Positions 23,991 through 35,464 of a DNA stretch of 64,000 bases are shown here, one piece after another (position 1 is the stretch's first letter; every line of letters begins with the position of its first letter). Under the pieces are notes generated by a model. The model did no database searches. It was not told the DNA's origin and saw nothing but the letters and a program-made list of their open reading frames with translations. The stretch lies in NCBI RefSeq assembly GCF_020283565.1, contig NC_060061.1:38663362-38727361 (forward strand). The letters are read 5' to 3'. Source of the stretch: Trifolium pratense (lineage: Eukaryota > Streptophyta > Magnoliopsida > Fabales > Fabaceae). A program made the position numbers and the translations under genes.

Positions 23991-26273
23991 TGTAACGACC
24001 CAAAATTTAGTATTCGTTATTTAATTATTTTATTACGCGAGGGCGTGATTTATAATTAAATTATTAAGCGGCAGATAATCATTTAGCGAGAACGTAAGTT
24101 AATGAGCGAGAAGTTATGTTGTTTGGGCCTTTGGGCGTAGAATAGGCATTGGGCCTAAGCCAAGTGGGCTTTGATCCATGAGAATAGAGAGAGAGCTATA
24201 AGTAGCCAAGTCAACCATGAATAGTCTCATAAGTTGCAATTCTTGAGAAGTTGAAGAGCTTAGCTAGGGCAAGGAGCTCATGGGGGAGAAAGAGAAGAGC
24301 AAGCTTGTGGATTCGTCGAGCTAAGGTACGAGAGTTAGATTACATATTCGTGAGTGATTCGGAAGAGGGGAGGATGTCGATTCCTCCATTCCCAAACTCT
24401 TTCCACTCTATTTTCTTGTGGGTTTTGTGGGTGATTTTCTTAATGGAAAATGGATTCTTTTGATCCTAACATGTGTAGTGAACTCATGGTAGATGAGGTA
24501 AACAACTTTGGGGAGTTGAAAATGGGAATATGTAAATGTTTGATCAATGATTTGCATGTTTATGCAACTTTGCTTATTTTGCAAGAAATTGTCATGATTT
24601 TGATTATTAGAGGTATTTGGATGTTTGGAAGGGATGATTAATGTTCCTTGATACCATATATGTTTGGAATGGCTGTTTATATGAATTTATAACATGTTTG
24701 GATGAATTTTTGAGTTGATTTAGTGTTAAACCGCCTTAGACAACTCAAGAACAGATTTTCTTTCTGGTGTAGTTCGCTTAGCGAACAGGAGTTCGCTACA
24801 GCGAATAAGCTCGCTACAAGTTCGCTACCTGTTCGCCATGTACCTGTAATCCTCTGATGTAGTTCGCTACAGCGAATTGAGATTCGCTTAGCGAATGAGT
24901 TCGCTACCTGTTCGCTATGGGTTCGCTTAGCGAACAGTACTGAACCTGCAACTTTTGTTAATGTTTGTAAGTGTGATTTGGCACTTGTAACATGGTTTAA
25001 GGGTATCCTTACATGATTGTTGATACATGTTGATACTGTTAATGCTTATTGTTAATCGTTATATGATTGATAAACGTGTATGCAATAAGTTGTAGCTTAA
25101 AGTGAGCAATGTGAAGATTTGGCATTAATTTGTAATGTTAAGTGAATGTGTTTGAATTGTGTTTCCGCATTCATAAGGAGTAGCTTCGAGCTAGAAATAT
25201 CATATTGATGATATGTGCAAACATACATGCATTCATGTATATATATGTTGAAATTGGAAACTTGGGTTCCAATAGATTTAAATGGATTTTTGAGTCCATA
25301 AGGAAGCCGAGGATCGGATTAGATGAATCCATAAGATCTAGAGCTGCTATCCAGCAGGATATAAAACTGTTTAACTTATCCATGAGGGATATGAAGGTTT
25401 GGTAAGTTCCGAACAATCCGGCAAGATGTAAAACTGTTTAACTTATCCATAAGGGGTAAAAGGCAATTGGTACCACATGCATTAGTCGTGTCTAGGGATG
25501 ACATGACATTGGATAATTGGCATTAGATGCATTAGGGTAAATGCACATGTATTTGATAATTGTTATGTGACATTATCTGATTGGATTGTAATGTGTTTTT
25601 CCGTATGTGTTAAGCTTTGGTATTTACTAAGTGTTTAATACGGTGATTGTTGCCATGTCTTGGTATATGAGCAGAGTCCGTCATGACTATAAAATGAACA
25701 CTTTGGTAGTGTCCGAGAAGACGTGAAACTATATGATTGGTGTGTTTGTAAATGAATGATTAATTGGTAGTCGTATTTGACGATGTATGTGCGTGAGTTA
25801 GAAATGTATGATAGCGTGTGAAGTGTGTAGTATACTACTCACACTTATATTTATGTTTATGTTTTCTAACTCTCTGCTTTGTGTTAATTGCTGGACCTTT
25901 GGGGGTCCAGGTTGACAGGTTATATGTTAGCCTCGTCCGAGTGCATTGGTGAAGCTCTGCTCTGATTGAGACACGGGAAAAAGGGGTTTTTATATGTATA
26001 TGCATGTAGTCCTCTTAGTATACTCTGTTGGTCTTAAGCTTTCATTTGAAAAGTATCCGTTTGTATAACTAATAACGCATCGTTCGATGCGAGGTTTTGT
26101 TTTTAGTTCATTCGAATATTTTACTAGATAAATGTATTAGTATTATCTTTGAATGGAGTTTGTGATATTCAAACCAGCGCTTTATAAATCAGATTTTCAA
26201 TTTTTCCGCTGCGTATTTTCGAAAAAGATTTTATAAAGGCAGAGTTAATTAAATAACGGGTTTGGGTGTTACA
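23991..26273 (+). repeat. Left (5') LTR of element B, 2283 bp
   Basis: The same length as the right LTR; the one difference I noticed is A at 24535 against G at 30192. It contains a dense palindrome array at 24773-24934. Small frames such as that starting at 24251 occur identically in both LTRs and are not credible genes. Confidence 0.92.
24773..24934. repeat. Palindrome array TTCGCTTAGCGAA / TTCGCTACAGCGAA in LTR
   Basis: Five palindromes in 162 bp: TTCGCTTAGCGAA at 24773, 24883 and 24922, and TTCGCTACAGCGAA at 24792 and 24863. Single half-sites TTCGC or TCGCT are scattered between (24810, 24821, 24832, 24900, 24911). The identical array occurs in the right LTR at 30430-30591. Confidence 0.9.
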
Positions 26274-29200
26274 AAGTGGTATCAGAGCAGGTCGTCTTCG
26301 GACTGTAAGGGTTATGTGTCAATCAGAGCCGTTCTGTGCAGTCAGATCGAGTGAGCGTGTGTGTCAGTTGTGTCTGTCTTTTCTTGTTATGTGTACTTGA
26401 TGCGATTGGTACTTATCATTGTTATAAGTTATCAAGTCAAGTAGTGGTTGAGTATTTTTATGCTTAAAGTTTTTAAAATTTGTGTGGTTTGAACTTTTGG
26501 TTTGTAGATGCTTATTGCTAATAGTTGATGATCCGACATGATGTAAAACTGTATTGTTAATGATCCAGCATGATGTAAAACTGCATGTGATGAAGATTTT
26601 GTTGAAAATATAAGATTATTTTCTTTTGAGTAAGTGAAAATGAATTTTTCACTAGAGTGAGAAATGAGTAGGATGTAAGTAGATCCTAATATGTGTTGTT
26701 ATATGTTTGTTTATAACATGTGCTAGATGATTACTAGGCATTTGAATTGCTATGCGTTTTATGAGTAAAAACATGAAGATTTCATAATTCTATGTCGTGA
26801 ATGTTGATGCATGATTCTAATTGTGCTTTCAAGTTTATAATGATGTTATATGCTTGAAGTTTTGGATTTTGTGGATTAGTGAGTCGAGAAAACGAGAGTT
26901 TAGTGAGCGTAAGTTCAAAACCGTAGCAGAGCACCCAGATTTTTTTTGGATGTGCTCGCTAGGCGAAGAATGAACCTCGCTGAGTCTCGCTAAGTCTTGC
27001 TAAGTCCTGTGAATGTTTTGACTTGTCTCGCCGGGAGCTCGCTAGCGTTTGCTAAGCGAGGGAGCTAGACAAGAATTTTATTTTTGTTGATGTCTTGTCC
27101 TAAGTTGATTAGATGTGAGATTCTTGTCTTCTTGTGTTTGCTAGGACTAGAATGAATGTGAATATGAATTATTGCTATGCAATGTTCATTTTTCTTGTGT
27201 TGTTTTGATTTCCTAACTTTGAGAAGTATAGGTTACTTGAATGCTTGCATGAATTTGTGTTAGTGTTTAGGTATCGTGGGTTAGGTTTTGTCCCTTGTAT
27301 GCGACATGCGTGTAAACGATGTCGATACTAGTTTCTTCTTAGGAAGAATATGTTTAGAGACGATAGAACCGTTAGGTGTGAGCACCGGATGTTCTAGTGG
27401 AAGTGTAAAGGTGGGTTTGAGATAAGTGGGGGAGAAGATTTTGTCTCTCCAAGATGTTTCGAACGCGAGAAGTAAGGACGAATAGAGATGTTCTTGAAGT
27501 GGATTGTTTAAGATTGAGTAGCGTTGTTCGATGTGGAGTTCTTATTTGGAGAATACTTTGGAGGAAGTATCAGATGATCATTTCGGAGTGAGTCGGAACG
27601 AAGTTGTTTAGCCGTAGGGAGAATGTGGCCATTGGGGGACGATGGAGCAGATTGAAATGTTAAGTGAAAACCGTTGCTGGGAAACGGGAAGACGTGTGCG
27701 TCAAGGGTAAGAAAACCTAGTGATGATCATACGACGAGTATGCGAATGGTGGGTACCTTGAGGGTTAAGTTAAGTGGGAGATTGATGTCAAGGATGGAAG
27801 GTGTGGTTAGGGAACTGAAAACCCGATTACGATAAGTGGGACTGGTGGTGTTTCTAGCGGAACTCGTAGCAAGAATGTTCCATTGTTTGGTTGTCTTTCA
27901 CTTGATGGTTCATCCTCAAAGAGGAGGAAGAGTGATAAAGATGGAAGCTTTGTTGATGAAAAGTTTTCAGAGGAATCTAATGAGAGTTGTGTTGGAATCA
28001 ACAAGACGGAGATCATGATTGGTTGGAAATCAACTTTTGTTAGTAGCTGAGATTTAAATACAGAATTACTAGGTGATCAAGAAGAGCCTAGGAAGGATTT
28101 ATAAAGGTTGAGTATGTTTGAACCGAGTAGTCATTTCTTGGAAGGATTTGAGAAACTTAGAAATAGAGGTGGAGCCTTGTAAACCGTTAGTGTTAGTTAA
28201 CCACGGAATGAGAATGAAGTTATGAAGATATCATAATAAGATTAGCAAACTTTTTAAGTTATCAAGTGACATATGATTGTACAAGTAGTAGAGTTATTCC
28301 AAGATGGAAGTGGGATAACAAATCGAAGGATTTCATAAGAAGTTTATAGAGGAAGGAAGTGAATCCATTTGGACGTTAATCAGACAACTAGTGTCTAAGA
28401 TTGGATGAAACCTTAGAGGTTGATGAGAAGCTAAGTGCGAAGTGTTACCTTTGGATGTTTGGGGATAAGAAAGTTAGCCTTTGGAAACGTGTCAAGCACG
28501 AGTATTAGAGGGACGTAAGAAAGCGACTTATGTCAAGTAAGAATTTGCGGAAAGGACTATCTCACACATAAGTGATTGTTGTGTTTGGAAAATGTGTTTT
28601 GAGAATTTAGAAGTGATGCTTAAAGTAAGTATCAGAGATGTTTTGTAGCAATTGGAAAATTATTTATGGAATGGAAAAGTCGGTGGAGATTAGAGATGTC
28701 GGACACATCGTATCTATGGGAATAGTATAGTAATACCATGTGGGAAGGAAATAAATGATTATGGATATTTTCATCGTGAACGGTGGGATGGTCGACGAGT
28801 GACTTAAGGTAATATTTTGGATAAGAATATTTCGACGGGAAATGATATCGGGAAGGTCATGTTAAGGAAGTCAGAAATTGGATAAGAGATTATTTGGAAA
28901 ATAAAACAGTTATGTTGAATGTTCGACGCAATGATTTGGGGAATTGCAAGGAAAAAGGAATTTGACGGTTGGATAGTATATTTTTGGCATGTGTTAAGAA
29001 ATTTGAGAAGTTAGACAGCAGATGAGTGTAGAGGTTGTGCTACCGAATGAATGGTTGGAGTGAGATTCGACGCAGTTGAGAACTTATGGGGTTCGAAAAG
29101 TTGTGAAGTATGCAACGGAAGGGTCCTTTGGAGTATTTTGGGTTAAGTGATTTTGTTTTGGAGTGGTGCTGCGAGTACCGTAAGATGTTAAGAGAAAGTT

Positions 29201-29647
29201 TTAAGTAGTTTGATGAGAATGGTTTATGCCATCATCACGATTGTTGACTATCTATCGACAAATCGAGGGATTAGCTATCCTTGATCTATTGTTGGTAGTA
29301 AACTTCATTGTGTAGATTGGAATAAACTGATTTTGTCAGACTTGGTTTGTTTGGAATTTGAATGATTGTTGGAGTGAATCCGGAAGAAGTGTTATTTTGA
29401 CCGGAGATAGTATAAGGGAATACCGAGGGAAGTAAAATGATTCGGAAAAGTGACGTATAGGATTGCTTTGCCGCCATCATGGGCGAATTGGCATGGAGTG
29501 TTTTGTATGTTTTGGTTAAAGTAGTATGAGGAAACCCATTGGTTAGAATGTAAGTTGGAATTAGAAAGTCGGATGAGGGAGTTTATCCGGAGTTGTGTTT
29601 TAGTCGGGTAATTTTCGAGGGCGAAAATCTTTTAAGGGGGGTAGAGT
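26274..29647 (+). pseudogene. Interior of element B: no intact coding capacity
   Basis: 3.37 kb without a frame longer than about 70 codons. A weaker cluster of TCGCTAGGCGA / TCGCTAAG-type half-sites lies at 26954-27060. Much of 27400-29600 looks like pol that has lost its frame (coding-like composition, GGA/GAA-rich), but I cannot name domains with confidence. Confidence 0.55.
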
Positions 29648-31930
29648 TGTAACGACCCAAAATTTAGTATTCGTTATTTAATTATTTTATTACGCGAGGG
29701 CGTGATTTATAATTAAATTATTAAGCGGCAGATAATCATTTAGCGAGAACGTAAGTTAATGAGCGAGAAGTTATGTTGTTTGGGCCTTTGGGCGTAGAAT
29801 AGGCATTGGGCCTAAGCCAAGTGGGCTTTGATCCATGAGAATAGAGAGAGAGCTATAAGTAGCCAAGTCAACCATGAATAGTCTCATAAGTTGCAATTCT
29901 TGAGAAGTTGAAGAGCTTAGCTAGGGCAAGGAGCTCATGGGGGAGAAAGAGAAGAGCAAGCTTGTGGATTCGTCGAGCTAAGGTACGAGAGTTAGATTAC
30001 ATATTCGTGAGTGATTCGGAAGAGGGGAGGATGTCGATTCCTCCATTCCCAAACTCTTTCCACTCTATTTTCTTGTGGGTTTTGTGGGTGATTTTCTTAA
30101 TGGAAAATGGATTCTTTTGATCCTAACATGTGTAGTGAACTCATGGTAGATGAGGTAAACAACTTTGGGGAGTTGAAAATGGGAATATGTAGATGTTTGA
30201 TCAATGATTTGCATGTTTATGCAACTTTGCTTATTTTGCAAGAAATTGTCATGATTTTGATTATTAGAGGTATTTGGATGTTTGGAAGGGATGATTAATG
30301 TTCCTTGATACCATATATGTTTGGAATGGCTGTTTATATGAATTTATAACATGTTTGGATGAATTTTTGAGTTGATTTAGTGTTAAACCGCCTTAGACAA
30401 CTCAAGAACAGATTTTCTTTCTGGTGTAGTTCGCTTAGCGAACAGGAGTTCGCTACAGCGAATAAGCTCGCTACAAGTTCGCTACCTGTTCGCCATGTAC
30501 CTGTAATCCTCTGATGTAGTTCGCTACAGCGAATTGAGATTCGCTTAGCGAATGAGTTCGCTACCTGTTCGCTATGGGTTCGCTTAGCGAACAGTACTGA
30601 ACCTGCAACTTTTGTTAATGTTTGTAAGTGTGATTTGGCACTTGTAACATGGTTTAAGGGTATCCTTACATGATTGTTGATACATGTTGATACTGTTAAT
30701 GCTTATTGTTAATCGTTATATGATTGATAAACGTGTATGCAATAAGTTGTAGCTTAAAGTGAGCAATGTGAAGATTTGGCATTAATTTGTAATGTTAAGT
30801 GAATGTGTTTGAATTGTGTTTCCGCATTCATAAGGAGTAGCTTCGAGCTAGAAATATCATATTGATGATATGTGCAAACATACATGCATTCATGTATATA
30901 TATGTTGAAATTGGAAACTTGGGTTCCAATAGATTTAAATGGATTTTTGAGTCCATAAGGAAGCCGAGGATCGGATTAGATGAATCCATAAGATCTAGAG
31001 CTGCTATCCAGCAGGATATAAAACTGTTTAACTTATCCATGAGGGATATGAAGGTTTGGTAAGTTCCGAACAATCCGGCAAGATGTAAAACTGTTTAACT
31101 TATCCATAAGGGGTAAAAGGCAATTGGTACCACATGCATTAGTCGTGTCTAGGGATGACATGACATTGGATAATTGGCATTAGATGCATTAGGGTAAATG
31201 CACATGTATTTGATAATTGTTATGTGACATTATCTGATTGGATTGTAATGTGTTTTTCCGTATGTGTTAAGCTTTGGTATTTACTAAGTGTTTAATACGG
31301 TGATTGTTGCCATGTCTTGGTATATGAGCAGAGTCCGTCATGACTATAAAATGAACACTTTGGTAGTGTCCGAGAAGACGTGAAACTATATGATTGGTGT
31401 GTTTGTAAATGAATGATTAATTGGTAGTCGTATTTGACGATGTATGTGCGTGAGTTAGAAATGTATGATAGCGTGTGAAGTGTGTAGTATACTACTCACA
31501 CTTATATTTATGTTTATGTTTTCTAACTCTCTGCTTTGTGTTAATTGCTGGACCTTTGGGGGTCCAGGTTGACAGGTTATATGTTAGCCTCGTCCGAGTG
31601 CATTGGTGAAGCTCTGCTCTGATTGAGACACGGGAAAAAGGGGTTTTTATATGTATATGCATGTAGTCCTCTTAGTATACTCTGTTGGTCTTAAGCTTTC
31701 ATTTGAAAAGTATCCGTTTGTATAACTAATAACGCATCGTTCGATGCGAGGTTTTGTTTTTAGTTCATTCGAATATTTTACTAGATAAATGTATTAGTAT
31801 TATCTTTGAATGGAGTTTGTGATATTCAAACCAGCGCTTTATAAATCAGATTTTCAATTTTTCCGCTGCGTATTTTCGAAAAAGATTTTATAAAGGCAGA
31901 GTTAATTAAATAACGGGTTTGGGTGTTACA
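29648..31930 (+). repeat. Right (3') LTR of element B, 2283 bp
   Basis: A near-perfect copy of 23991-26273, followed by CCCAT (31931-31935), where the element A LTR resumes. Confidence 0.92.
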
Positions 31931-32739
31931 CCCATCAACTGCCTTTATGGTTATCCTGTTACGGACAACGTTAGATCAGCAACAAAGTACTTGACTCCAC
32001 ATCTAGGGTACAAAGTGGTTTCAGGTCTAAGGGCGGTTTACACCATTATCACCATGAGAGTAACTTATGACACTTTGCATAACTTTGCATGTAGTACTCT
32101 CATAGCGGGTCAATCCAGTATAAATATTACTCCTAATATTTATACCTACGTCAAGACTTGATAACTCCTTATCCCATGATCCATGAGATGTGATCATCAG
32201 TCTATCTTCATAATAGTCTTTATGCTTTAAGGTTATCCCCTTTACCTTAAAGCTCGACTACGGATACTTTAAGAATAGTGTCCTTATGTTTAATATTATC
32301 TCATGATTAAGTCACACTTAATTATTAAACGGACTTTCTATTCTAGGGACTTCATTATTTTGCAACCTTACAAATATAATAAAGAAATGCCATATTTATA
32401 TTCAAACTCCTAAAGCAAATACTATGAAAATAGATTGGCTCTTAGGGCTTACTCCAACACTAATAACCGACGCCTCGTTGGAATACATTCCCTACATAAT
32501 CACCAAAGAAGATGACGCGCTTTATGCGGAGCATGCGCTTTCCATATTTCTTTCCAATTACCTTCCACATGGTATTTATCATTACGGAAAATACACTTCA
32601 TAGCAAGCTTGTACCTGAATTTGACAGAGTAACAACCATTTCGTTCCTCCTCCCAAACCATTTTATCTTCATAAACCGACCCAATGAGATGTGTCGCAAT
32701 AATCTCTCTACAGGTGTCATTTCATTTTGAAGTAAAAAA

Positions 32740-34035
32740 AAAGTGTCATTTAGAATATGATACAAAAATATTTATAAAAAATCAGGTACTAAAAATGTGA
32801 TAACAGAAAATATAATTGATTTAAAATTTGAAGGAAAATTTTAGAAAGACTAAAATTTAGTATATTTTCAAGAGATTAAAAACAAATATTTAACTCTAAT
32901 TTATTTATATAACACAACCGAACTTTTTCTTCATTTATAAGGACAGCATTTGCACTTTTGTTACTTTAGTTTGACACAACCTTGAATTACATCATTTTGT
33001 TGAATGAATGAGATTTCTTAGCTCTGTGCATAGTTTTGTGGGTAATGATTAAACAGGTGAAGAAATTAGTTCATTGATATATGTAGGATGTAGGATACAT
33101 CAATCACATATGCTATTTTTATTTTAAGTCTTTTTGCATTATGTAGTATTAGCATCTATATAGGAATGCTGATGAATGATTAAAGTTTTACAATCTAGCC
33201 TCATCGGTTTCAAATAGAATTTTTTTTATAATTATAAAAAAAAAAAAGCTAAAAAGCTTGGATTTTGCTGAGAAATTGCTAGGAATTTGTAAGGAGAGAT
33301 TTATTGTGAAATCGTTGGGATAATATCCTAACGATTTAGTTAGGAAACATAAACTTTTGAACAATATTTAATTAGGTATTAATTGGGAACTAGCTAGTTG
33401 CAAATTACCTAAGAAATATCTAGATATGTTGCCGCTCAATCCATACTACCACCTGTACGACAACTAATTCACAACAAATTTATAGTTAACTCTATTTTAC
33501 TAGAGATTAACTGCCAATTAGCTACAAACATCGTCGTAGCTAACCCCAGATTTTCTCGTAGTATATCACACTTAAAGAAATATGTTAGATAACAAAACAC
33601 ATTAGAATCATAAAATGATTCTTAAGTCTTTATTCTTTAAGTTTGTTATCGTTAAAACATAAAGGGTTTTAGGATATTTCATCAACAATAATTTTCCCAT
33701 CGTGAGCCATCGTATCTGAAGCCTATCAATAATAAATTCCATATACTAAGACTCTAAGAGACAAAAAAAAAAAAAGTGAGATATATTACATGTTTGAACC
33801 AAATTAAATGTCTTTGATATAGGACTAAAAAATATATTTCATAATGTGTTAAAAATGTTTGTAACCATAAAATAAATTTAAAATATATTGACATGTAAAG
33901 ATTAATTATAATTTGTTGATCATCAACTTATTTGAATATAATAATTACAATAATGTTTTATATTTATTTTATAATAATTACAACAACAACAACAACAACA
34001 ATAATAAACACGTCACTTATGCAATAATGTTGCAC
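32740..34035. other. Non-coding; possible CACTA-like terminus near 33550
   Basis: AT-rich. A short palindrome AAATCGTTGGGATA / TATCCTAACGATTT lies at 33310-33338. TTTTCTCGTAGTAT at about 33553-33566 resembles the inverse of a CACTA-type end (CACTACGAGAAAA), with a possible subterminal GTAGCTAA-type repeat inside, but no partner end was found. A CAA microsatellite lies at about 33979-33999. Confidence 0.35.
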
Positions 34036-34269
34036 TTATAAATATAAATATTTGTAGCATAATATATATAATCTTAATTTCCATAGCTGCTTTGAATGCC
34101 CCGAGTAATTTTTGCTGGGTATCTCAGAGATTTCCATAGCTGCTTTGAATAAGACTTCAACTGCTTTCTCCATGCAGAATTTCAACTTATGTTCATCTAT
34201 GAATCCCTTTTGGATTTTTAAAGTGATTCTCAATATTTTCACATAGGTAATAACCGTAACATTTACATC
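34036..34269 (-). pseudogene. Solitary last exon of a WSD1-like gene
   Basis: It starts after an acceptor (TTGTAG|GATG, exon start 34269) and reads TYVKILRITLKIQKGFIDEH, then CMEKAVEVLFKAAMEISEIP, matching the last exon of the full WSD gene at 40946-41110 (LRITLKTQKDLIDEQKFKLC). No other WSD exon is present between 34270 and 40945. Its 3' end carries a duplication: TTTCCATAGCTGCTTTGAAT occurs at 34078-34097 and 34131-34150, adding a non-family tail before the stop at 34036. It is a decayed tandem paralogue. Confidence 0.8.
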
Positions 34270-34613
34270 CTACAACCACACACAAGAGATACAATATCAA
34301 GATCCTAGTTTAATCTGACATGTGTTTATCTCTAATTGTTTCTTACTTTTTATTTTCTACCATTTACAAACATTTTAAGTATTTACTAAAAGGATACAAT
34401 ACCACATCCAAATTTGATGCGGAATTTTTTTTTCTCAATAAATAACCATTATATACGTTTGTGTGTGAAGTGGTGTGTTAGCGTCAAATTCATTTGTCAT
34501 TGAAAAAGTATTAATACAAAAAAATTGTAATATAACAAAAATAAAGAAAAGAAAATTATGTGTATGTTTTGATCGATAGTTTGTTCAACCGAGTCACGGT
34601 ATCCAAATATTTA

Positions 34614-35029
34614 GGGTGTGTTTGTTTCAAGGTATGAAATTGCATTCCTTGGAATGATATTCCTAGGAATATTATTTCCAGGAATAACATTCCTACTCAT
34701 GTGTTTGGTTAAAATTTAGATTTCCTGGGAATGTTTTTAAAATTTATATAAAATAAAAAATTCAAAAAAATAAAAATGCAAATAAATGTGAGTGGTAGTG
34801 GGAAGTTATGAGAAGTTATAGGAAGTTAAGTTTTATTCCCATGGGAATGTTATATTCTCACCCTATTAGCATGAGAATAACAAGTGTAGAAGTTATGTGT
34901 AATTAACATTCTTGGGATTAAAAAATTCCTGGGAACAAATTTTCAAAACTTGAAACAAACATAGCAATGTTACATTCCAAATCTCATATTCCCAGGAATA
35001 ACATTACAAACCTTGAAACAAACACACCC
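34614..35029. mobile_element. Tourist-like MITE, 416 bp
   Basis: Ends GGGTGTGTTTGTTTCAAGG and its inverse CCTTGAAACAAACACACCC, flanked by TTA (34611-34613 and 35030-35032). The interior is rich in CATTCCTAGGAAT-type palindromes. Non-coding. Confidence 0.85.
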
Positions 35030-35303
35030 TTAGCAAAAGTTATACTTTTGACCTTGAACAAAATTATAATGTCAATGTGAATGACTATGAATTCAAATAT
35101 GGCTGTTTGGATGAGTTTATTTTTGAGTTTATTCAAACAACTTATACAATATAAATTAGGTTTTATGCTATTTTATAATTTCACACTAGTGAAAATTGTA
35201 TTTTTATAAGTGTCACATGAGGGAATCCACTCTCCTCAACATGTATTCATATATATTGAGATATGGATAATAAGTTGTCTTTAAAAGTCATTTGTATTAT
35301 ATA

Positions 35304-35445
35304 TTTTTTTTTAAAGTAGCTTAGTGATTAGAAAATTCACCTTAAAGGTGAAAGGTGAATAAATTGAATGATTCAGGTTCGAACCCGAACTCCTGTACAT
35401 ATAGTGCGATGTCTCTACCAACTGAGTCAAGCTCACGGCGAGGAT
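35304..35445 (+). mobile_element. tRNA-derived SINE, 142 bp
   Basis: A 19 bp direct repeat (AAGTCATTTGTATTATATA at 35285-35303; one mismatch at 35446-35464) flanks an insert with an A-box-like TTAGTGATTAGAA (35321-35333) and a perfect B-box GGTTCGAACCC (35377-35387). The tail reads CTACCAACTGAGTCAAGCTC and lacks an A-run. A similar tail phrase (ATCAACTGAGTTAAACTTA) occurs at about 38006-38024. Confidence 0.75.
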
Positions 35446-35464
35446 AAGTCATTTGGATTATATA

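Larger units (their letters stand above)
23991..31930 (+). mobile_element. Non-autonomous Ty3/gypsy-like LTR element (element B)
   Basis: A 7940 bp element beginning TGTAACGACC and ending GGTGTTACA, flanked by CCCAT. LTRs of 2283 bp (23991-26273 and 29648-31930) surround a 3.37 kb interior. The tRNA-Met site TGGTATCAGAGCAGG begins at 26277, and a purine tract (AAGGGGGGTAGAG) precedes the right LTR, so it reads on the plus strand. The interior is too short for gag-pol and has no long frame; a phrase near the 3' end resembles the end of gypsy pol (FRGRKSFKGG in one frame). The Gypsy assignment rests on LTR length, termini and this tail only. Confidence 0.88.
16369..32459 (-). mobile_element. 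Large non-autonomous Copia-derived element (element A)
   Basis: TG...CA element flanked by the 5 bp duplication CTAAT (16364-16368 and 32460-32464). The LTRs are 16369-17908 and 22975-32459; after removing nested element B and its duplicated 5 bp, both are exactly 1540 bp. It reads on the minus strand: TGGTATCAGAGCCAC (tRNA-Met site) lies one base inside the right LTR, and the purine tract AGTGGGAGATT abuts the left LTR. The 5.07 kb interior has no long frame, only ghosts of copia pol: a YEKWLNAMKSHTESIYTNL-like RT start, GFVDPNDARKVYNL, and PLTKPLAQLKRDGHTKSIGI near the 3' end. Near-identical LTRs with a decayed interior imply recent mobilisation in trans. Confidence 0.92.
22975..32459 (-). 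repeat. Right (5') LTR of element A, interrupted by element B
   Basis: LTR sequence occupies 22975-23990 and 31931-32459. The break corresponds to the left-LTR position near 17387 (GTACCCAT|CAACTGCC). Element B duplicated CCCAT here (23986-23990 and 31931-31935). Confidence 0.92.
15471..32739 (-). pseudogene. 5'-truncated LINE (zf-RVT and RNase H part), split by element A
   Basis: Two pieces, 15471-16368 and 32460-32735, join across the element A insertion at CTAAT into one minus-strand LINE 3' part of about 1.17 kb. The upstream piece reads an RT zinc-binding region (WKAHAPHKARHLLW) that continues after the insertion as CDVHCPLCEDEVEDDY, then WGIWHNRNDKIW, and an RNase H-like tail (ESDSQVLVDAI, RRVNSVAHTLAR). 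In-frame stops occur near 15945 (after GWLK), near 15806 and near 32523, so it is dead. A T-rich run at 15471-15483 is the poly(A) tail seen from the plus strand. Imperfect direct repeats around GTGTCATTT (15454-15470 and 32733-32751) look like its target-site duplication. Confidence 0.82.

Noticed and set aside
24251..24641. Small frames at the start of the element B LTR
   Set aside because: Present in both LTRs, short, no domain; a leader peptide is possible but unsupported.
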